Source of the DNA: Alphaproteobacteria bacterium | Lineage (GTDB): Bacteria; Pseudomonadota; Alphaproteobacteria; ATCC43930; CGMCC-115725 | Reading direction: 5' to 3' | Assembly (NCBI GenBank): GCA_019237135.1 | Contig: JAFAHQ010000100.1 | Coordinates: 1-35,633 of the forward strand | Length of the DNA: 35,633 bases | Part shown: piece after piece, positions 8,093-17,232 of the stretch | How the letters are laid out: each line of letters opens with the position of its first letter | How positions within the stretch are numbered: position 1 is the first letter of the stretch | Notes under the pieces: model-generated | The model's database searches: none | Told to the model about the DNA's origin: nothing | Seen by the model: the letters and a program-made list of their open reading frames with translations, nothing else | Position numbers and translations under genes: made by a program

Positions 8093-9932
8093 TTTCACCG
8101 CGGCGCGCGCATATCGGCAATGGCACGTCGGTTCGACATTCCTTTTCGTGTTGCTGGCGGGCGGGACGCGGCCGATGCCCGCAGTGGCGCAGGGCGGACC
8201 GGAAACCCCGCCTGCCGCGGGTGGTGGCCCCGCCGGTGGAGGACCCGAAACTCCGGCGGTTACCGGTGGCGCTCCGGCGGGAGGGGGACCCGATATCCTG
8301 CCGCTTGTACCGGGAGGAGGGTTCGGTTTTCCAAATCCGCTCAACCCGCCGGGGGCGATAAATAATGCGGCTCCTCCGGTAGCGGCGGGAGCACCCTTCA
8401 ATCCACTCGGTCTTACACCCCTCGGGTTTGGTGTGGTGCCGTTGCAGGCGAACGACCCAAACGCGCCCGCCTATCTGATCCGACCCTATGCGTCGGTGAG
8501 CGAAACACTGACGGACAACGCGCACTATGTGCATTCCCCCCGGGACGCCGCCGCCTACACCAACCTTTCACCCGGGGTGTCCTTCTCGGCCGACACGCCG
8601 CGGCTCCAAGCCGTGCTTACTGGTAGTTTGAACACCGCCTTGTACATTCCGTCCTCCTCGAATTTGAACCAGGTCTATGGTTCTCTCTATGCAAACGGCT
8701 TTGGAACGATCGTGCCTGACGCTCTTTTCGTCAATCTCAACAGCTTCGTTACCCAGTCGACCACTCTGCCTGGCTTCGGTTTCCAGAATCTATCCCGGCT
8801 ACCGACAAACCAGCAGACGCAGGTTTACTCTAATACCGTCTCTCCTTTCTTGCGGAAGTCGTTCGACGGTCTGGTCGACAGCGAATTGCGGTATACCTTT
8901 GGCTCGACGAATTACGGGGGAAATACGGCGGTTGTGGCCTCCCCTCTGGGAACCCCGACCACCACCCTTGCCTCCAGCACTTTCAACGAAGGTACGTTTA
9001 TCGCCGCTACCGGCCAGGATATCAGCCGTACGCTCTCCCGGCTGACGCTCGACGCCTCGAACTACAACTCCGGCACGACGAACCAGAACTCCCAGGTCGG
9101 CGCATTCAACGATCTCGAGTATCGGATTACGCCGCAGATCGCCGCGCTCGCGCGGGTCGGCTATCAAAACATCCAATACCCGCATGCCCCGGCGGCGACG
9201 TTCGTCGGCCCGACTTGGCTGATGGGCGGGGCTCTCGGTAGTTACGCTATCGGCGGTTATGGGGCGGGCCCAGGGTACCTCGCCTTACAATACGGGCGGC
9301 AACAGGGTGTGTATGGTTTTACCGGGTCGGCCCAGTATAACATCACCCCGACGATGGTGTTTACTGCCAGCCTGGTCCAAGGAGTCAGCGGGCAGTCGCA
9401 ATACCTCGCGAGTACCATCGCTAGCTCGACTCTGGATCCCTATGGGTCGATCGTTGATGAGTATTCGGGTCTGCCGACCGCTTTCTACACCCCGGGGCTG
9501 GGTCTGTCGAACAATGTTTACAGGCAGCATTTGCTAAATTTTGGCGTGACCGAAACGATCGAACGCGACCATTATACGCTGTACGGCACAGCCTCCAACT
9601 ACCAGTCGCTGACGCCCCCAATCACGGCTCCCACCAAAAGCGTCGGAGTGAATTTTAGCTGGGGTCGCGATATCAGGCCCGACCTCAACGGCTATGCTTC
9701 TCTCGGCTATTACAATTCTTCAAACGTAGTTACAGTAACAGGCGGGAACCCCTTCGGCAGCTTGAATACGCTAACTGGATCTCTCGGCGTCAACTATCTT
9801 TTTGCGCAGAATCTGACCGGCTCAATTCTCTATAGTTTCTCGTATCAACCCAATGGCTTTGGCGGCACCACGGGGCGCGGCGCGGACGTCGTGGTCAATC
9901 AGTTGACTTTTTCACTCAGCAAGGCATTTTGA
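8064..9932 (+). CDS. XrtA-associated outer-membrane beta-barrel (TIGR03016-like)
   Basis: 622 aa from ATG 8064, which overlaps the kinase gene by 29 bp; an in-frame ATG at 7998 would put 22 implausible residues before the signal peptide. The signal peptide (STFLFVLLAGGTRPMPAVAQ) is followed by a low-complexity Gly/Pro linker with repeated GGGPAGGGP and GGPETP units to about residue 95. The rest alternates short hydrophobic strands and ends in Phe (LTFSLSKAF), as outer-membrane barrels do. Members of this family occur only in exosortase A loci, and are thought to be the outer-membrane part of polysaccharide secretion. That role is inferred from context. Ribosome-binding sequence is weak (GAGA). 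Confidence 0.82.
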   Translation: MCCARKIPRNFTAARAYRQWHVGSTFLFVLLAGGTRPMPAVAQGGPETPPAAGGGPAGGGPETPAVTGGAPAGGGPDILPLVPGGGFGFPNPLNPPGAINNAAPPVAAGAPFNPLGLTPLGFGVVPLQANDPNAPAYLIRPYASVSETLTDNAHYVHSPRDAAAYTNLSPGVSFSADTPRLQAVLTGSLNTALYIPSSSNLNQVYGSLYANGFGTIVPDALFVNLNSFVTQSTTLPGFGFQNLSRLPTNQQTQVYSNTVSPFLRKSFDGLVDSELRYTFGSTNYGGNTAVVASPLGTPTTTLASSTFNEGTFIAATGQDISRTLSRLTLDASNYNSGTTNQNSQVGAFNDLEYRITPQIAALARVGYQNIQYPHAPAATFVGPTWLMGGALGSYAIGGYGAGPGYLALQYGRQQGVYGFTGSAQYNITPTMVFTASLVQGVSGQSQYLASTIASSTLDPYGSIVDEYSGLPTAFYTPGLGLSNNVYRQHLLNFGVTETIERDHYTLYGTASNYQSLTPPITAPTKSVGVNFSWGRDIRPDLNGYASLGYYNSSNVVTVTGGNPFGSLNTLTGSLGVNYLFAQNLTGSILYSFSYQPNGFGGTTGRGADVVVNQLTFSLSKAF

Positions 9933-9939
9933 AACGACG

Positions 9940-10932
9940 ATGTACGCCGAGTTTTATGGGCTTACTGCACAGCCATTTCAGCTTACTCCGGATGCACGCT
10001 TCTTTTTCGAGAGCACGGTGCACCGGCAGGCGATGGCCTATCTGGTCTACGGACTTCATCATGCCGAGGGTTTCATCATCATTACCGGTGAAGTTGGCGC
10101 TGGCAAGACGATTCTCGTCGAAAATCTGCTGTCAACAATCGATCGAAGCAGTTTTATCACCGCCAAGATCGTGACAACCCAGCTTGCTGGCGATGATCTT
10201 CTCCATCTGGTCGCCGCCGGTTTCGGCATCGCCAAAGAGGGCCTCGCAAAGGGGCCGCTGCTGCAGCGCATCAGCGATTTCGCGCTGGCTCAGCATCGCA
10301 ACGGCAAGCGTGTGCTATTGATCGTCGACGAGGCGCAAAACCTGTCCTTTGAGGCGCTTGAAGAGCTGCGCATGCTGTCGAACATCTTTTTTGATCGGAC
10401 GATGGCGTTGCAGAGCTTTTTGCTCGGTCAGCCTCAGTTCCGTGCAACACTTGGCAGCCCGCGCCTCGAGCAACTGCGGCAGCGGGTCACGGCCGCTTAT
10501 CATTTGGGTCCGCTAGGCGAAGGCGAGAGTAGAGCATATGTCGAGCATCGGCTGCGGCGGGCCGATTGGAAAGGTGATCCGCATTTCAGCGAGGATTGCT
10601 TTCCGTTGATCCACCAGCGTACCGGCGGCGTGCCCCGGCAGATAAATACGCTCTGCTCGAGGCTCCTTCTCTTTGGTTTCCTGGGAGAGCTGCATACATT
10701 GACAGCCCATGCCGTAGAAAAGGTCGCCAATGACCTACGGGAGGAGATCGCCCTCGTGACGGCGCCGTCAGCGGTCGCCGAATCTCCCGCCGAGCTCGTT
10801 GGCAGGGAGGAGGCTCTCTCGCAACTTACCCGCCGCCTCGGCGTGCTGGAGGACAGCGTCCATAGGCACGGACGCGTGATCAAGCGCGCCATCGAGATCG
10901 CGGCGAGCTACCTGCAGGGTGAACGACCGTGA
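9940..10932 (+). CDS. XrtA-associated ExeA/GspA-like ATPase
   Basis: 330 aa, AAA+ ATPase. The N-terminal MYAEFYGLTAQPFQLTPD is the signature of the ExeA/GspA family. Walker A is GEVGAGKT at 50-57 and Walker B LLIVDEAQNL with Asp130-Glu131. A C-terminal helical part with likely coiled coil follows (about 270-315). It matches the PEP-CTERM locus ATPase family (TIGR03015). General secretion relatives help place the outer-membrane secretin, so a role in assembling the export apparatus is inferred. It starts 7 bp after the barrel gene and its TGA overlaps the GTG of the deacetylase (GTGA), indicating one transcript and coupled translation. Confidence 0.9.
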   Translation: MYAEFYGLTAQPFQLTPDARFFFESTVHRQAMAYLVYGLHHAEGFIIITGEVGAGKTILVENLLSTIDRSSFITAKIVTTQLAGDDLLHLVAAGFGIAKEGLAKGPLLQRISDFALAQHRNGKRVLLIVDEAQNLSFEALEELRMLSNIFFDRTMALQSFLLGQPQFRATLGSPRLEQLRQRVTAAYHLGPLGEGESRAYVEHRLRRADWKGDPHFSEDCFPLIHQRTGGVPRQINTLCSRLLLFGFLGELHTLTAHAVEKVANDLREEIALVTAPSAVAESPAELVGREEALSQLTRRLGVLEDSVHRHGRVIKRAIEIAASYLQGERP

Positions 10933-11909
10933 GCGCGGCCAAGACGCTTCAGCGTAGAACAACTGAAGAGAGGGGTTCGCCTACTCCCTCCACGGATCCG
11001 CGCGAAGCGACGGGTCTGCGTCGGGGCGTCACGAACGCAATGACGATTGACGTCGAGGACTATTTTCACGTTGAAGCTTTCGCTTCGACGATCGATCGCA
11101 AGGACTGGGATCATCTGCCGCAACGGGTCGAGCGCAATACCGAGCGCATTCTCGAGATTCTTGCCCAGTGCGGCGCTCAGGCGACCTTCTTCGTATTGGG
11201 TTGGGTTGCCCAGCGGCACCCTGCGTTGGTGCGACGGATCATTGCGGATGGGCACGAGCTTGCAAGTCACGGATCCGATCACATGCGGGTTGATCGGCTG
11301 TCGCCCGAAGCCTTTCGCGACGATGTCCGCCAAAGCAAGCGTGTTCTTGAGGATGCTGGTGGTGTACTCGTGCGTGGTTATCGGGCTCCGACCTTTTCGA
11401 TCAGCCGCGATAGTAGCTGGGCTCACGACATCCTATTGGAAGAAGGCTATCGCTATAGCTCAAGCGTGTACCCGTTCAAGCATGACCTCTATGGGATTCC
11501 CGGCGCGCCTCGCACCGCTTTCGCGCCGATTCCGGGACTTGTTGAGGTGCCTCTGACCACGGTTCGTATGTGTCGGATCGACGTACCGGCCTCCGGCGGC
11601 GGGTATTTCCGGCTCTTTCCCTACCTGCTGACCCGGTGGTTGCTGGATCAAGCCAATCGGGGCAACGGGGCGCCCGCTGTCTTCTATCTGCATCCTTGGG
11701 AAGTCGATCTGGACCAGCCCCGTCAGCGTCAAGTCCCCCTCCGGTCGCGGTTTCGCCATTACCTCAACCTCGGTTTGACTGAGCATCGGTTACGCCGTCT
11801 GCTCGGCGATTTCAGATGGGCACGCATGGACCGTCTCTTCCTGGCCGATGGCGCAGAACCGGTTCCGTTGATTACCTCATGGATGGATCGCAAGTCACGG
11901 TCTCGGTGA
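10929..11909 (+). CDS. XrtA-system polysaccharide deacetylase (NodB-type, DUF3473)
   Basis: 326 aa from the coupled GTG at 10929; a second possible start is ATG 11041, just before the conserved core. The NodB homology core begins MTIDVEDYFHVEAF (catalytic Asp41/Asp44 region) and has the metal site HGSDH (His114, His118), RGYRAPTFSIS, and a late LHPWEVD. These fit the exosortase-linked deacetylase family (TIGR03006). It would remove N-acetyl groups from the exopolysaccharide or its precursors. No signal peptide is evident, so action on the cytoplasmic side or after an unusual targeting step is possible. The downstream FemAB gene overlaps its last 31 bp. Confidence 0.88.
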   Translation: MSAAKTLQRRTTEERGSPTPSTDPREATGLRRGVTNAMTIDVEDYFHVEAFASTIDRKDWDHLPQRVERNTERILEILAQCGAQATFFVLGWVAQRHPALVRRIIADGHELASHGSDHMRVDRLSPEAFRDDVRQSKRVLEDAGGVLVRGYRAPTFSISRDSSWAHDILLEEGYRYSSSVYPFKHDLYGIPGAPRTAFAPIPGLVEVPLTTVRMCRIDVPASGGGYFRLFPYLLTRWLLDQANRGNGAPAVFYLHPWEVDLDQPRQRQVPLRSRFRHYLNLGLTEHRLRRLLGDFRWARMDRLFLADGAEPVPLITSWMDRKSRSR

Positions 11910-12925
11910 GACCGTTTCGGGCCGGCGATGAGCGTCGGTGGGACCAGTTCGTCCAGGCCCACGCGAGCGGGACGTTTTTCCATCTTTCTGGATGGAAACG
12001 GGTGATCGAGCGCGCCTTCGGCCACCGCACCTATTATCTGATTGCCGAACGTGGCCCGACGGTTACCGGGGTAATGCCCCTAACCCACGTAAAATCACTG
12101 ATATTCGGGTCATCCCTCATATCGAACGCATTCAGCGTGCATGGCGGACCGATAGCCGAAGACACCCAATCGCTGTGTAAGCTCGAGGTTGAAGCCGTCC
12201 AATTGATGGACGCGCTCGCAGTTCCCGTGCTCGAGATGCGCGATTTTTCCGCCAGCCGCGCCGATTGGTCGAGTAAGAAAGACCTTTACGCTTCATTCCG
12301 TAGGTCACTCGACCCCTCTGTCGAACACAATCTGAAATCGATCCCGCGCAAACAGCGCGCCATGATTCGCAAGGGAATGCGAAACAAATTAAGATCGGAG
12401 ATCGACGACGGCGTAGAGCGGCTGTATCGCGTTTACGCTGAGAGCGTCCACAACCTCGGGACACCTGTCTTCTCGGAATCTTATTTTCGCATCCTCCGTG
12501 AAGAATTTTCGACGTGCTCCGATATTGTTACCGTCGCCTGCGATGGACACGCTGTGGCCTCAGTGCTCAATTTCTACTTCCGGGACGAAGTTCTACCTTT
12601 CTATGGAGGCGGAGTACGCGCAGCACGGGGCCTTTCTGCTAATGATTTCATGTATTGGGAGGTGATGCGAAGAGCGTGTGAGCGGGGCTACCGTAATTTT
12701 GATTTTGGGCGCAGCAAGATTGGCACTGGGTCATTCGCGTTCAAGCGCAATTGGGGCTTTCAACCTAAGCCGCTCATCTATCAATTTCGCTTGTCGCCGG
12801 GAACTCCGATGCCTAATTTGAATCCCCTAAATCCTAAGCTCAGGATGTTTATCGCGGTCTGGAAGCGATTACCGCTGGCTGTTGCAACCCGGCTTGGCCC
12901 CTCTATCGTCAGGGGGATCGGCTGA
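11879..12925 (+). CDS. FemAB-family protein, XrtA/PEP-CTERM associated
   Basis: 348 aa from ATG 11879; an in-frame ATG at 11816 would add 21 residues lying inside the deacetylase gene. The fold is a GNAT-like FemAB acyltransferase: N-terminal half with SGTFFHLSGWKRVIERAFGH, central RKQRAMIRKGMR, and C-terminal NDFMYWEVMRRACERGYRNFDFGRSK, then FAFKRNWGF. The layout matches the exosortase-associated subfamily (TIGR03019). Classical FemAB enzymes attach amino acids from aminoacyl-tRNA to peptidoglycan precursors; in XrtA loci an aminoacyl modification of the polysaccharide is inferred, not shown. It is the last gene of the tightly overlapping cluster, followed by 148 bp before exosortase. Confidence 0.87.
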   Translation: MDGSQVTVSVRPFRAGDERRWDQFVQAHASGTFFHLSGWKRVIERAFGHRTYYLIAERGPTVTGVMPLTHVKSLIFGSSLISNAFSVHGGPIAEDTQSLCKLEVEAVQLMDALAVPVLEMRDFSASRADWSSKKDLYASFRRSLDPSVEHNLKSIPRKQRAMIRKGMRNKLRSEIDDGVERLYRVYAESVHNLGTPVFSESYFRILREEFSTCSDIVTVACDGHAVASVLNFYFRDEVLPFYGGGVRAARGLSANDFMYWEVMRRACERGYRNFDFGRSKIGTGSFAFKRNWGFQPKPLIYQFRLSPGTPMPNLNPLNPKLRMFIAVWKRLPLAVATRLGPSIVRGIG

Positions 12926-13073
12926 CACGAACAGCACTGCGGCGCTATTCACGGAAGCTTTCTTGTCCGCCTGACCGAGAGGGGGCCGAGCCACGGACAC
13001 GTCCCTTCTGCCAGCTTCCTCTGTCCTACCACCTTACTCAATCATTACGACGCTGGGGCCGTTTCATAACCGG

Positions 13074-14654
13074 ATGAAATCTGTGACAATCCTCCCCTCT
13101 ACCCCAAACGGGCAGCCAATCGTCAGTTCGTTGCTTGCGCCCGGATGGCGGCCGGCATTGATCTTGATAGGCGTAGCGAGCGTCGTTTTCGGCATCGCTT
13201 TCCGGCAAGAAATAATCGGAGCGGTGCGAGTGTGGATCGACTCGACCGCCTACAATCACTGTTTTCTGGTCCTGCCCCTCGCCGGATTCCTGCTTTGGGA
13301 GAGACGAGCGGTTATCTCATCGGTCTCGCCGCACCCGGCTCTGTGGCCGCTGCTGACGATGCCGGCTCTATCGGCGGTCTGGTTCCTCGCGGCAGTTCTC
13401 GACATTCAGGAAGGCCGACAGCTCGTTATGGTGGCGATGTTCCAGGTGGTTCTTCTCGTAGCGCTCGGACCTCGCGTGTTTTGGCAGCTGTTGGCGCCGT
13501 TTCTGTTTCTGTTTTTTCTCGTGCCGAGCGGAGCATTCCTCGTCCCTTCCCTCCAAACGATTACTGCCGATATCGCCGTCGCCGGGTTGCGATTCTTCAA
13601 CATCCCAGTCTTCTCCGACGGCTACATGATCGAAATACCAGAGGGCCCATTCGAAATCGCCGAGGCCTGTGCCGGTTTGCGCTTTCTGATTGCTTCTGGT
13701 GTTTTCGGGTGTTTCTTCGCCGTGGTGATGTACCGGAGCTTTCTCAGACGTATACTGTTTATCATCATGTCTGTCTCGGTCCCTATAGTCGCCAATGGAT
13801 TGCGTGCTCTTGGCATTATCGTCTTGGCTCACCTTGAAGGCAGTGCGGCGGCAGTCGAAGCCGACCACGTCCTTTATGGTTGGCTATTTTTTACACTTGT
13901 AATCATGATCCTGATCGCGCTCGGAATGGCCTTCGCGGAGAAACCTGGCCTGCGCCCCCCGACAAGGTCGACAACGATGCGGAAACTCTCTCTCTGGCGG
14001 CTCGCCGTTGCCGTCTCGGCCGCTGTCCTCCTCGCGGTAACCGGTCCGGCCTACGCGTATCGGTTGGACAGCCTGTTCCCGGCTGCCCAGCTGCCCCGAG
14101 GCGACAGCCCGCACGTTGGTCCATCATGGCATTCCCTATCCGGTACACTCCCGAACTGGCGCCCCTTGGTGCACGGGGCCGATCGTGAATTTCTCGAAGG
14201 ATTTGAGCAACCGGGAGCCGACATCGTCGTCCGGTATGTCGCGCTCTATCGGTTGCACGCGATAGGGAACATGCTAACAACGACCGAAAATCGGCTGGCG
14301 GACGACGGTGAGTGGCGCATCGCCGAACGCGGCGAAACCGCTGTCTCTTTGGGCGGCGAGAAGATTACGGCGACGAGTGCCGAGATCGTCAGCGGACCGC
14401 GTCGCCGGCTCGTCTGGTCCTTCTATATCGTCGATGGACGAGTTTCGGCCCGGCTTCTCGAGGCCAAGCTGTTACAGGCCCGCGCTGTGCTGCTGCGGCG
14501 GGCGCCTGTGGCAGCGTTGGTAGCGATTTCTGCGAGTATGGACGATCCTGGCAATCCCGCTGAGGGACAGCTCGCCCGTTTTTTGGCGGCAAGCCAATCG
14601 TTGCCTCGGTATGTCGACTCGCTTCGCCCAGTTGAGGCGGAACCCGGTGTCTGA
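13074..14654 (+). CDS. xrtA: Exosortase A fused to an EpsI domain
   Basis: 526 aa. Residues 1-290 form the multipass exosortase. The catalytic triad is visible: Cys199 in EACAGLRFL, Arg244 in ANGLRALGI and His265 in EADHVLYGW, each in or beside a membrane segment. After a linker (TRSTTMRKLSLW) a further membrane helix at about 307-328 leads into a periplasmic EpsI domain of roughly 200 residues (SWHSLSGTLPNWRP onward). Exosortase A cleaves the PEP-CTERM anchor of exported proteins and is thought to attach them to a polysaccharide. EpsI is encoded separately in many betaproteobacteria, whereas here it is fused. The 148-bp gap upstream suggests its own promoter. No strong Shine-Dalgarno precedes the ATG. 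Confidence 0.93.
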   Translation: MKSVTILPSTPNGQPIVSSLLAPGWRPALILIGVASVVFGIAFRQEIIGAVRVWIDSTAYNHCFLVLPLAGFLLWERRAVISSVSPHPALWPLLTMPALSAVWFLAAVLDIQEGRQLVMVAMFQVVLLVALGPRVFWQLLAPFLFLFFLVPSGAFLVPSLQTITADIAVAGLRFFNIPVFSDGYMIEIPEGPFEIAEACAGLRFLIASGVFGCFFAVVMYRSFLRRILFIIMSVSVPIVANGLRALGIIVLAHLEGSAAAVEADHVLYGWLFFTLVIMILIALGMAFAEKPGLRPPTRSTTMRKLSLWRLAVAVSAAVLLAVTGPAYAYRLDSLFPAAQLPRGDSPHVGPSWHSLSGTLPNWRPLVHGADREFLEGFEQPGADIVVRYVALYRLHAIGNMLTTTENRLADDGEWRIAERGETAVSLGGEKITATSAEIVSGPRRRLVWSFYIVDGRVSARLLEAKLLQARAVLLRRAPVAALVAISASMDDPGNPAEGQLARFLAASQSLPRYVDSLRPVEAEPGV

Positions 14655-14747
14655 AGTTCCCGATTTCGTGGGCCGCACGTACCAGAGGTGCCAACCCATT
14701 TGACCGACTGGCACAAACTCCGGGCCAGGCCGCAGAGAGCGAGGCCG

Positions 14748-15812
14748 CTAGCCGTCTCCTGACGGACAACTATCTTTCAGGGCCTTCTGAGGAAGGGTGT
14801 CTTGCGACGAACTCCATTGTTCGGCAAGCGCCTTGACTTCAAACGGCGTCGCGGCTCGGCCACCGACCTCTGCCGCGAAGAACTCCAAATACTGCTCGAT
14901 CCGGCGCAAAAAGCCGCCCAAATCCGCCTCGTTCTGTACGTAGGGTGTGTTGCCCGGCGCGAGTGACGAGCTGTGATAACTGAAGCTGAAGACGCGCTGC
15001 CCCTCGTGAAGGAGTGCGCGGGTTAGTCGTCGTTGTTCGTCGAAGGAGATTCCTTCCGGTGTTAGCGTAATGCGCTCGACGAGCCGGAGCCTGGCGAGGA
15101 TTCCGGGCACATGCAACGCCTTCAGGCGCTCGTTCATCGTCAACGCATACGCCAGGCTTCCGGTACGCGCGAGCAGCCCCGTGTAACCGATGGAAAGAGG
15201 TATTTCGAGCAGCGCCGGGGCTTCGCCAAACCAATAGGGATGGGCGCCGCAATGCGAGAAGTCTGGCCCGAACTGGCGCGTAAGATCAGTTCCGGGAACC
15301 ACGCTAAGATCGATCTCGTAGCCGAGTTCGACAAGGATCTGCGCTGTCGCGCGACCTACTCCATAGCGGCCAGCCTTGTAAATGCGCGGCTGTACCCCGA
15401 CGTTCTCTTGGATAATTCGGCTCAGCCGCACTAGTTTTTCGCGCTCGAGCTCAAACGGCAAGTTGCCGGGATAGGAGTTCTCGTCTGTCTTCCGTTCAAA
15501 AAAGGGCGGATTGTCCCAGGGTTGTAAGTGCGCACCGATTTCACATGTGCCCGAGCGATGTAATTCCCGAATAATCTCATAAGCCTCCGGTGTGCTGCTC
15601 ACTGGATAGTCTAGGACATAAGTAGGTCGAACCTGGTATCGCTCGAAGATCCGTTGCACCCTCATTTGAGATTTAACCGACGTCACGCCCATCGCCCGAC
15701 GCGGCCGTTGTCGCGCCCAGTCGAATTCGGCTTCGGTATCGACAACGACAACGACTATCGGCGACTGCTCGGCCGGCCAGTGGATTGTCCGCCATGTGCT
15801 AGGGTCGAGCAT
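14748..15812 (-). CDS. WalW-like polysaccharide deacetylase
   Basis: 354 aa from ATG 15812, with GTGAGG just upstream. The N-terminal half is a NodB-type core: VVVVVDTEAEFDW with Asp25 and Glu27, then RPTYVLDYPV, CEIGAHLQPW with a likely metal His, and YKAGRYGVG. A late FSYHSSSLAPG supplies a second His. This matches WalW-type deacetylases found in O-antigen and exosortase loci. It is the only minus-strand gene inside the XrtA cluster, converging with exosortase (93-bp gap) and diverging from the glycosyltransferase. It probably acts on a different bond or precursor from the DUF3473 deacetylase at 10929. Substrate unknown; no signal peptide is seen. Confidence 0.8.
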   Translation of the reverse strand: MLDPSTWRTIHWPAEQSPIVVVVVDTEAEFDWARQRPRRAMGVTSVKSQMRVQRIFERYQVRPTYVLDYPVSSTPEAYEIIRELHRSGTCEIGAHLQPWDNPPFFERKTDENSYPGNLPFELEREKLVRLSRIIQENVGVQPRIYKAGRYGVGRATAQILVELGYEIDLSVVPGTDLTRQFGPDFSHCGAHPYWFGEAPALLEIPLSIGYTGLLARTGSLAYALTMNERLKALHVPGILARLRLVERITLTPEGISFDEQRRLTRALLHEGQRVFSFSYHSSSLAPGNTPYVQNEADLGGFLRRIEQYLEFFAAEVGGRAATPFEVKALAEQWSSSQDTLPQKALKDSCPSGDG

Positions 15813-15959
15813 GCCTCACCCGAATGTTCAACGGCTTGCCGATTTGCCGACCAGCCCACGCGCTGCGATTAGATGATATGAAGGCGAGAAGCACTCGTCG
15901 CGACGTAAACCTTTTGACGAACGTGTCACGAGATACGTAAAGAGTCACGTTTCTTTTCA

Positions 15960-15979
15960 ACTGTCTTACAGTAAACTGT
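15960..15979. repeat. Short inverted repeat in a divergent promoter region
   Basis: ACTGT at 15960-15964 and ACAGT at 15968-15972 form a 5-bp palindrome with a CTT centre, and a third ACTGT follows at 15975-15979. It lies between the divergent WalW-like deacetylase and the glycosyltransferase, 60 bp before the latter's ATG. It could be an operator, but so short a repeat may be chance. Confidence 0.3.
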
Positions 15980-16039
15980 ACCTCGTTCCTGCCGCTATGC
16001 GGCTTACGAAGGACTGGTCGCTCCCTAGCAGCTACGACG

Positions 16040-17188
16040 ATGGCAGCCTTTGCCACAGCGCGCAACGCAGCTCCCTCCCCGTTGTGTCAGCACGTTCTCC
16101 ATGTCTTCCCTAGCTTCGGGGTCGGCGGTGTACCTCTTCGCATGGTTCGCACAATCAATCATTTTGGCAAGCGCTTCCGTCACACCGTGATCGCGCTCGA
16201 CAACAATTTCGAAGCCGCGGGCGGCCTCGCTGGTGATCTCGACGTGGTGCTGTCACCGGTGCGGGCCCAAAAATGGGGGACGGTTCATGCGATGCTCGAC
16301 AGCGCTCTCGTATTGCGGAGGCTGCGCCCCGATCTTCTGATCACCTATAATTGGGGGGCGATCGAATGGGCGATGGCCAATCGATTGCGGCCGGGTTCCC
16401 GCCACATCCACTTCGAGGCCGGCTTCAGCCGGCGTGAGGCGGATTCGCAGATCCCCCGTCGGGTGCTGTTCCGCCGCTGGGCGCTCGCCCGATGTGCCCT
16501 GGTAGTGGTTCCCTCGCGCTTGCTCGAGGATTTGGCCTGCCGCGTATGGCGTTTGCCCATGGAACGCGTGAGGTATGTGCCGAATGGCGTCGATGTCGCG
16601 CGCTTTTCCGCCCCCGCCCGTGATGTCACGCTTGGGTTTGCTCGCCGACCCGACGAACTTGTAATCGGGACGGTCGCGCCATTGCGCCCCGAGAAGAATG
16701 TCGGGCGCCTCCTACGCGTATTCGCAACCCTCGATACTTCGTTCACTGCGCGGCTCGTGGTTGCGGGCGATGGCATCGAGCGGCGCGAACTTGAGCGGCT
16801 AGCGGGTGAACTGAGGATTGCCGACCGTGTCGTTTTTACGGGCCAGATAGTACCCGAGGCGGTCCTTGGCACGTTTGACATATTCGCTTTGTCATCCGAT
16901 ACAGAGCAAATGCCAAACGCTCTGCTCGAGGCCATGGCAGCGAGCAGGGCCATCGCGGCAGTCAATGTCGGCGATGTGAAGAGTATCGTGAGCGAGGATA
17001 ATCGCGACTTCATCGTTCCACGCGACGATATCCCAGCCTTTGCCGCGGCGATCGCAAAGCTGCTTCGAGATCCCGAAAAGCGCCGCGCGCTCGGCCTCAA
17101 GAACCGCGAACGAGTTGTCGCCGCGTTCTCGCAGGAGCGGATGTTCGCCGCATATTCGGAAATCTTCGCCCTTGGAAGACCACACTGA
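16040..17188 (+). CDS. GT4-type glycosyltransferase of the XrtA locus
   Basis: 382 aa, GT-B fold. The N-terminal domain opens HVFPSFGVGGVPLRMVRTI, an acceptor-side pattern of GT4 enzymes. The C-terminal donor domain begins RYVPNGVDVARF, followed by IGTVAPLRPEKNVGRLL and VVAGDGIERREL. The nucleotide-sugar-binding segment is ALSSDTEQMPNALLEAMAASRAI, with the E-x7-E-like spacing of the family. It resembles the glycosyltransferases of exosortase A loci (TIGR03088-like) and would add one sugar to the lipid-linked repeat unit at the cytoplasmic face. Donor and acceptor are unknown. No strong ribosome-binding site precedes the ATG. The amidotransferase starts 44 bp after its stop. Confidence 0.85.
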   Translation: MAAFATARNAAPSPLCQHVLHVFPSFGVGGVPLRMVRTINHFGKRFRHTVIALDNNFEAAGGLAGDLDVVLSPVRAQKWGTVHAMLDSALVLRRLRPDLLITYNWGAIEWAMANRLRPGSRHIHFEAGFSRREADSQIPRRVLFRRWALARCALVVVPSRLLEDLACRVWRLPMERVRYVPNGVDVARFSAPARDVTLGFARRPDELVIGTVAPLRPEKNVGRLLRVFATLDTSFTARLVVAGDGIERRELERLAGELRIADRVVFTGQIVPEAVLGTFDIFALSSDTEQMPNALLEAMAASRAIAAVNVGDVKSIVSEDNRDFIVPRDDIPAFAAAIAKLLRDPEKRRALGLKNRERVVAAFSQERMFAAYSEIFALGRPH

Positions 17189-17232
17189 GGCGCGATGCAC
17201 TTGCAGAATTCCTCACCCCGGGGTCATAAAAG

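Noticed and set aside
13145-13837. Second plus-strand frame of 230 codons inside exosortase
   Set aside because: Arg- and Ser-rich shadow of the exosortase gene, whose membrane helices and triad are in the other frame.
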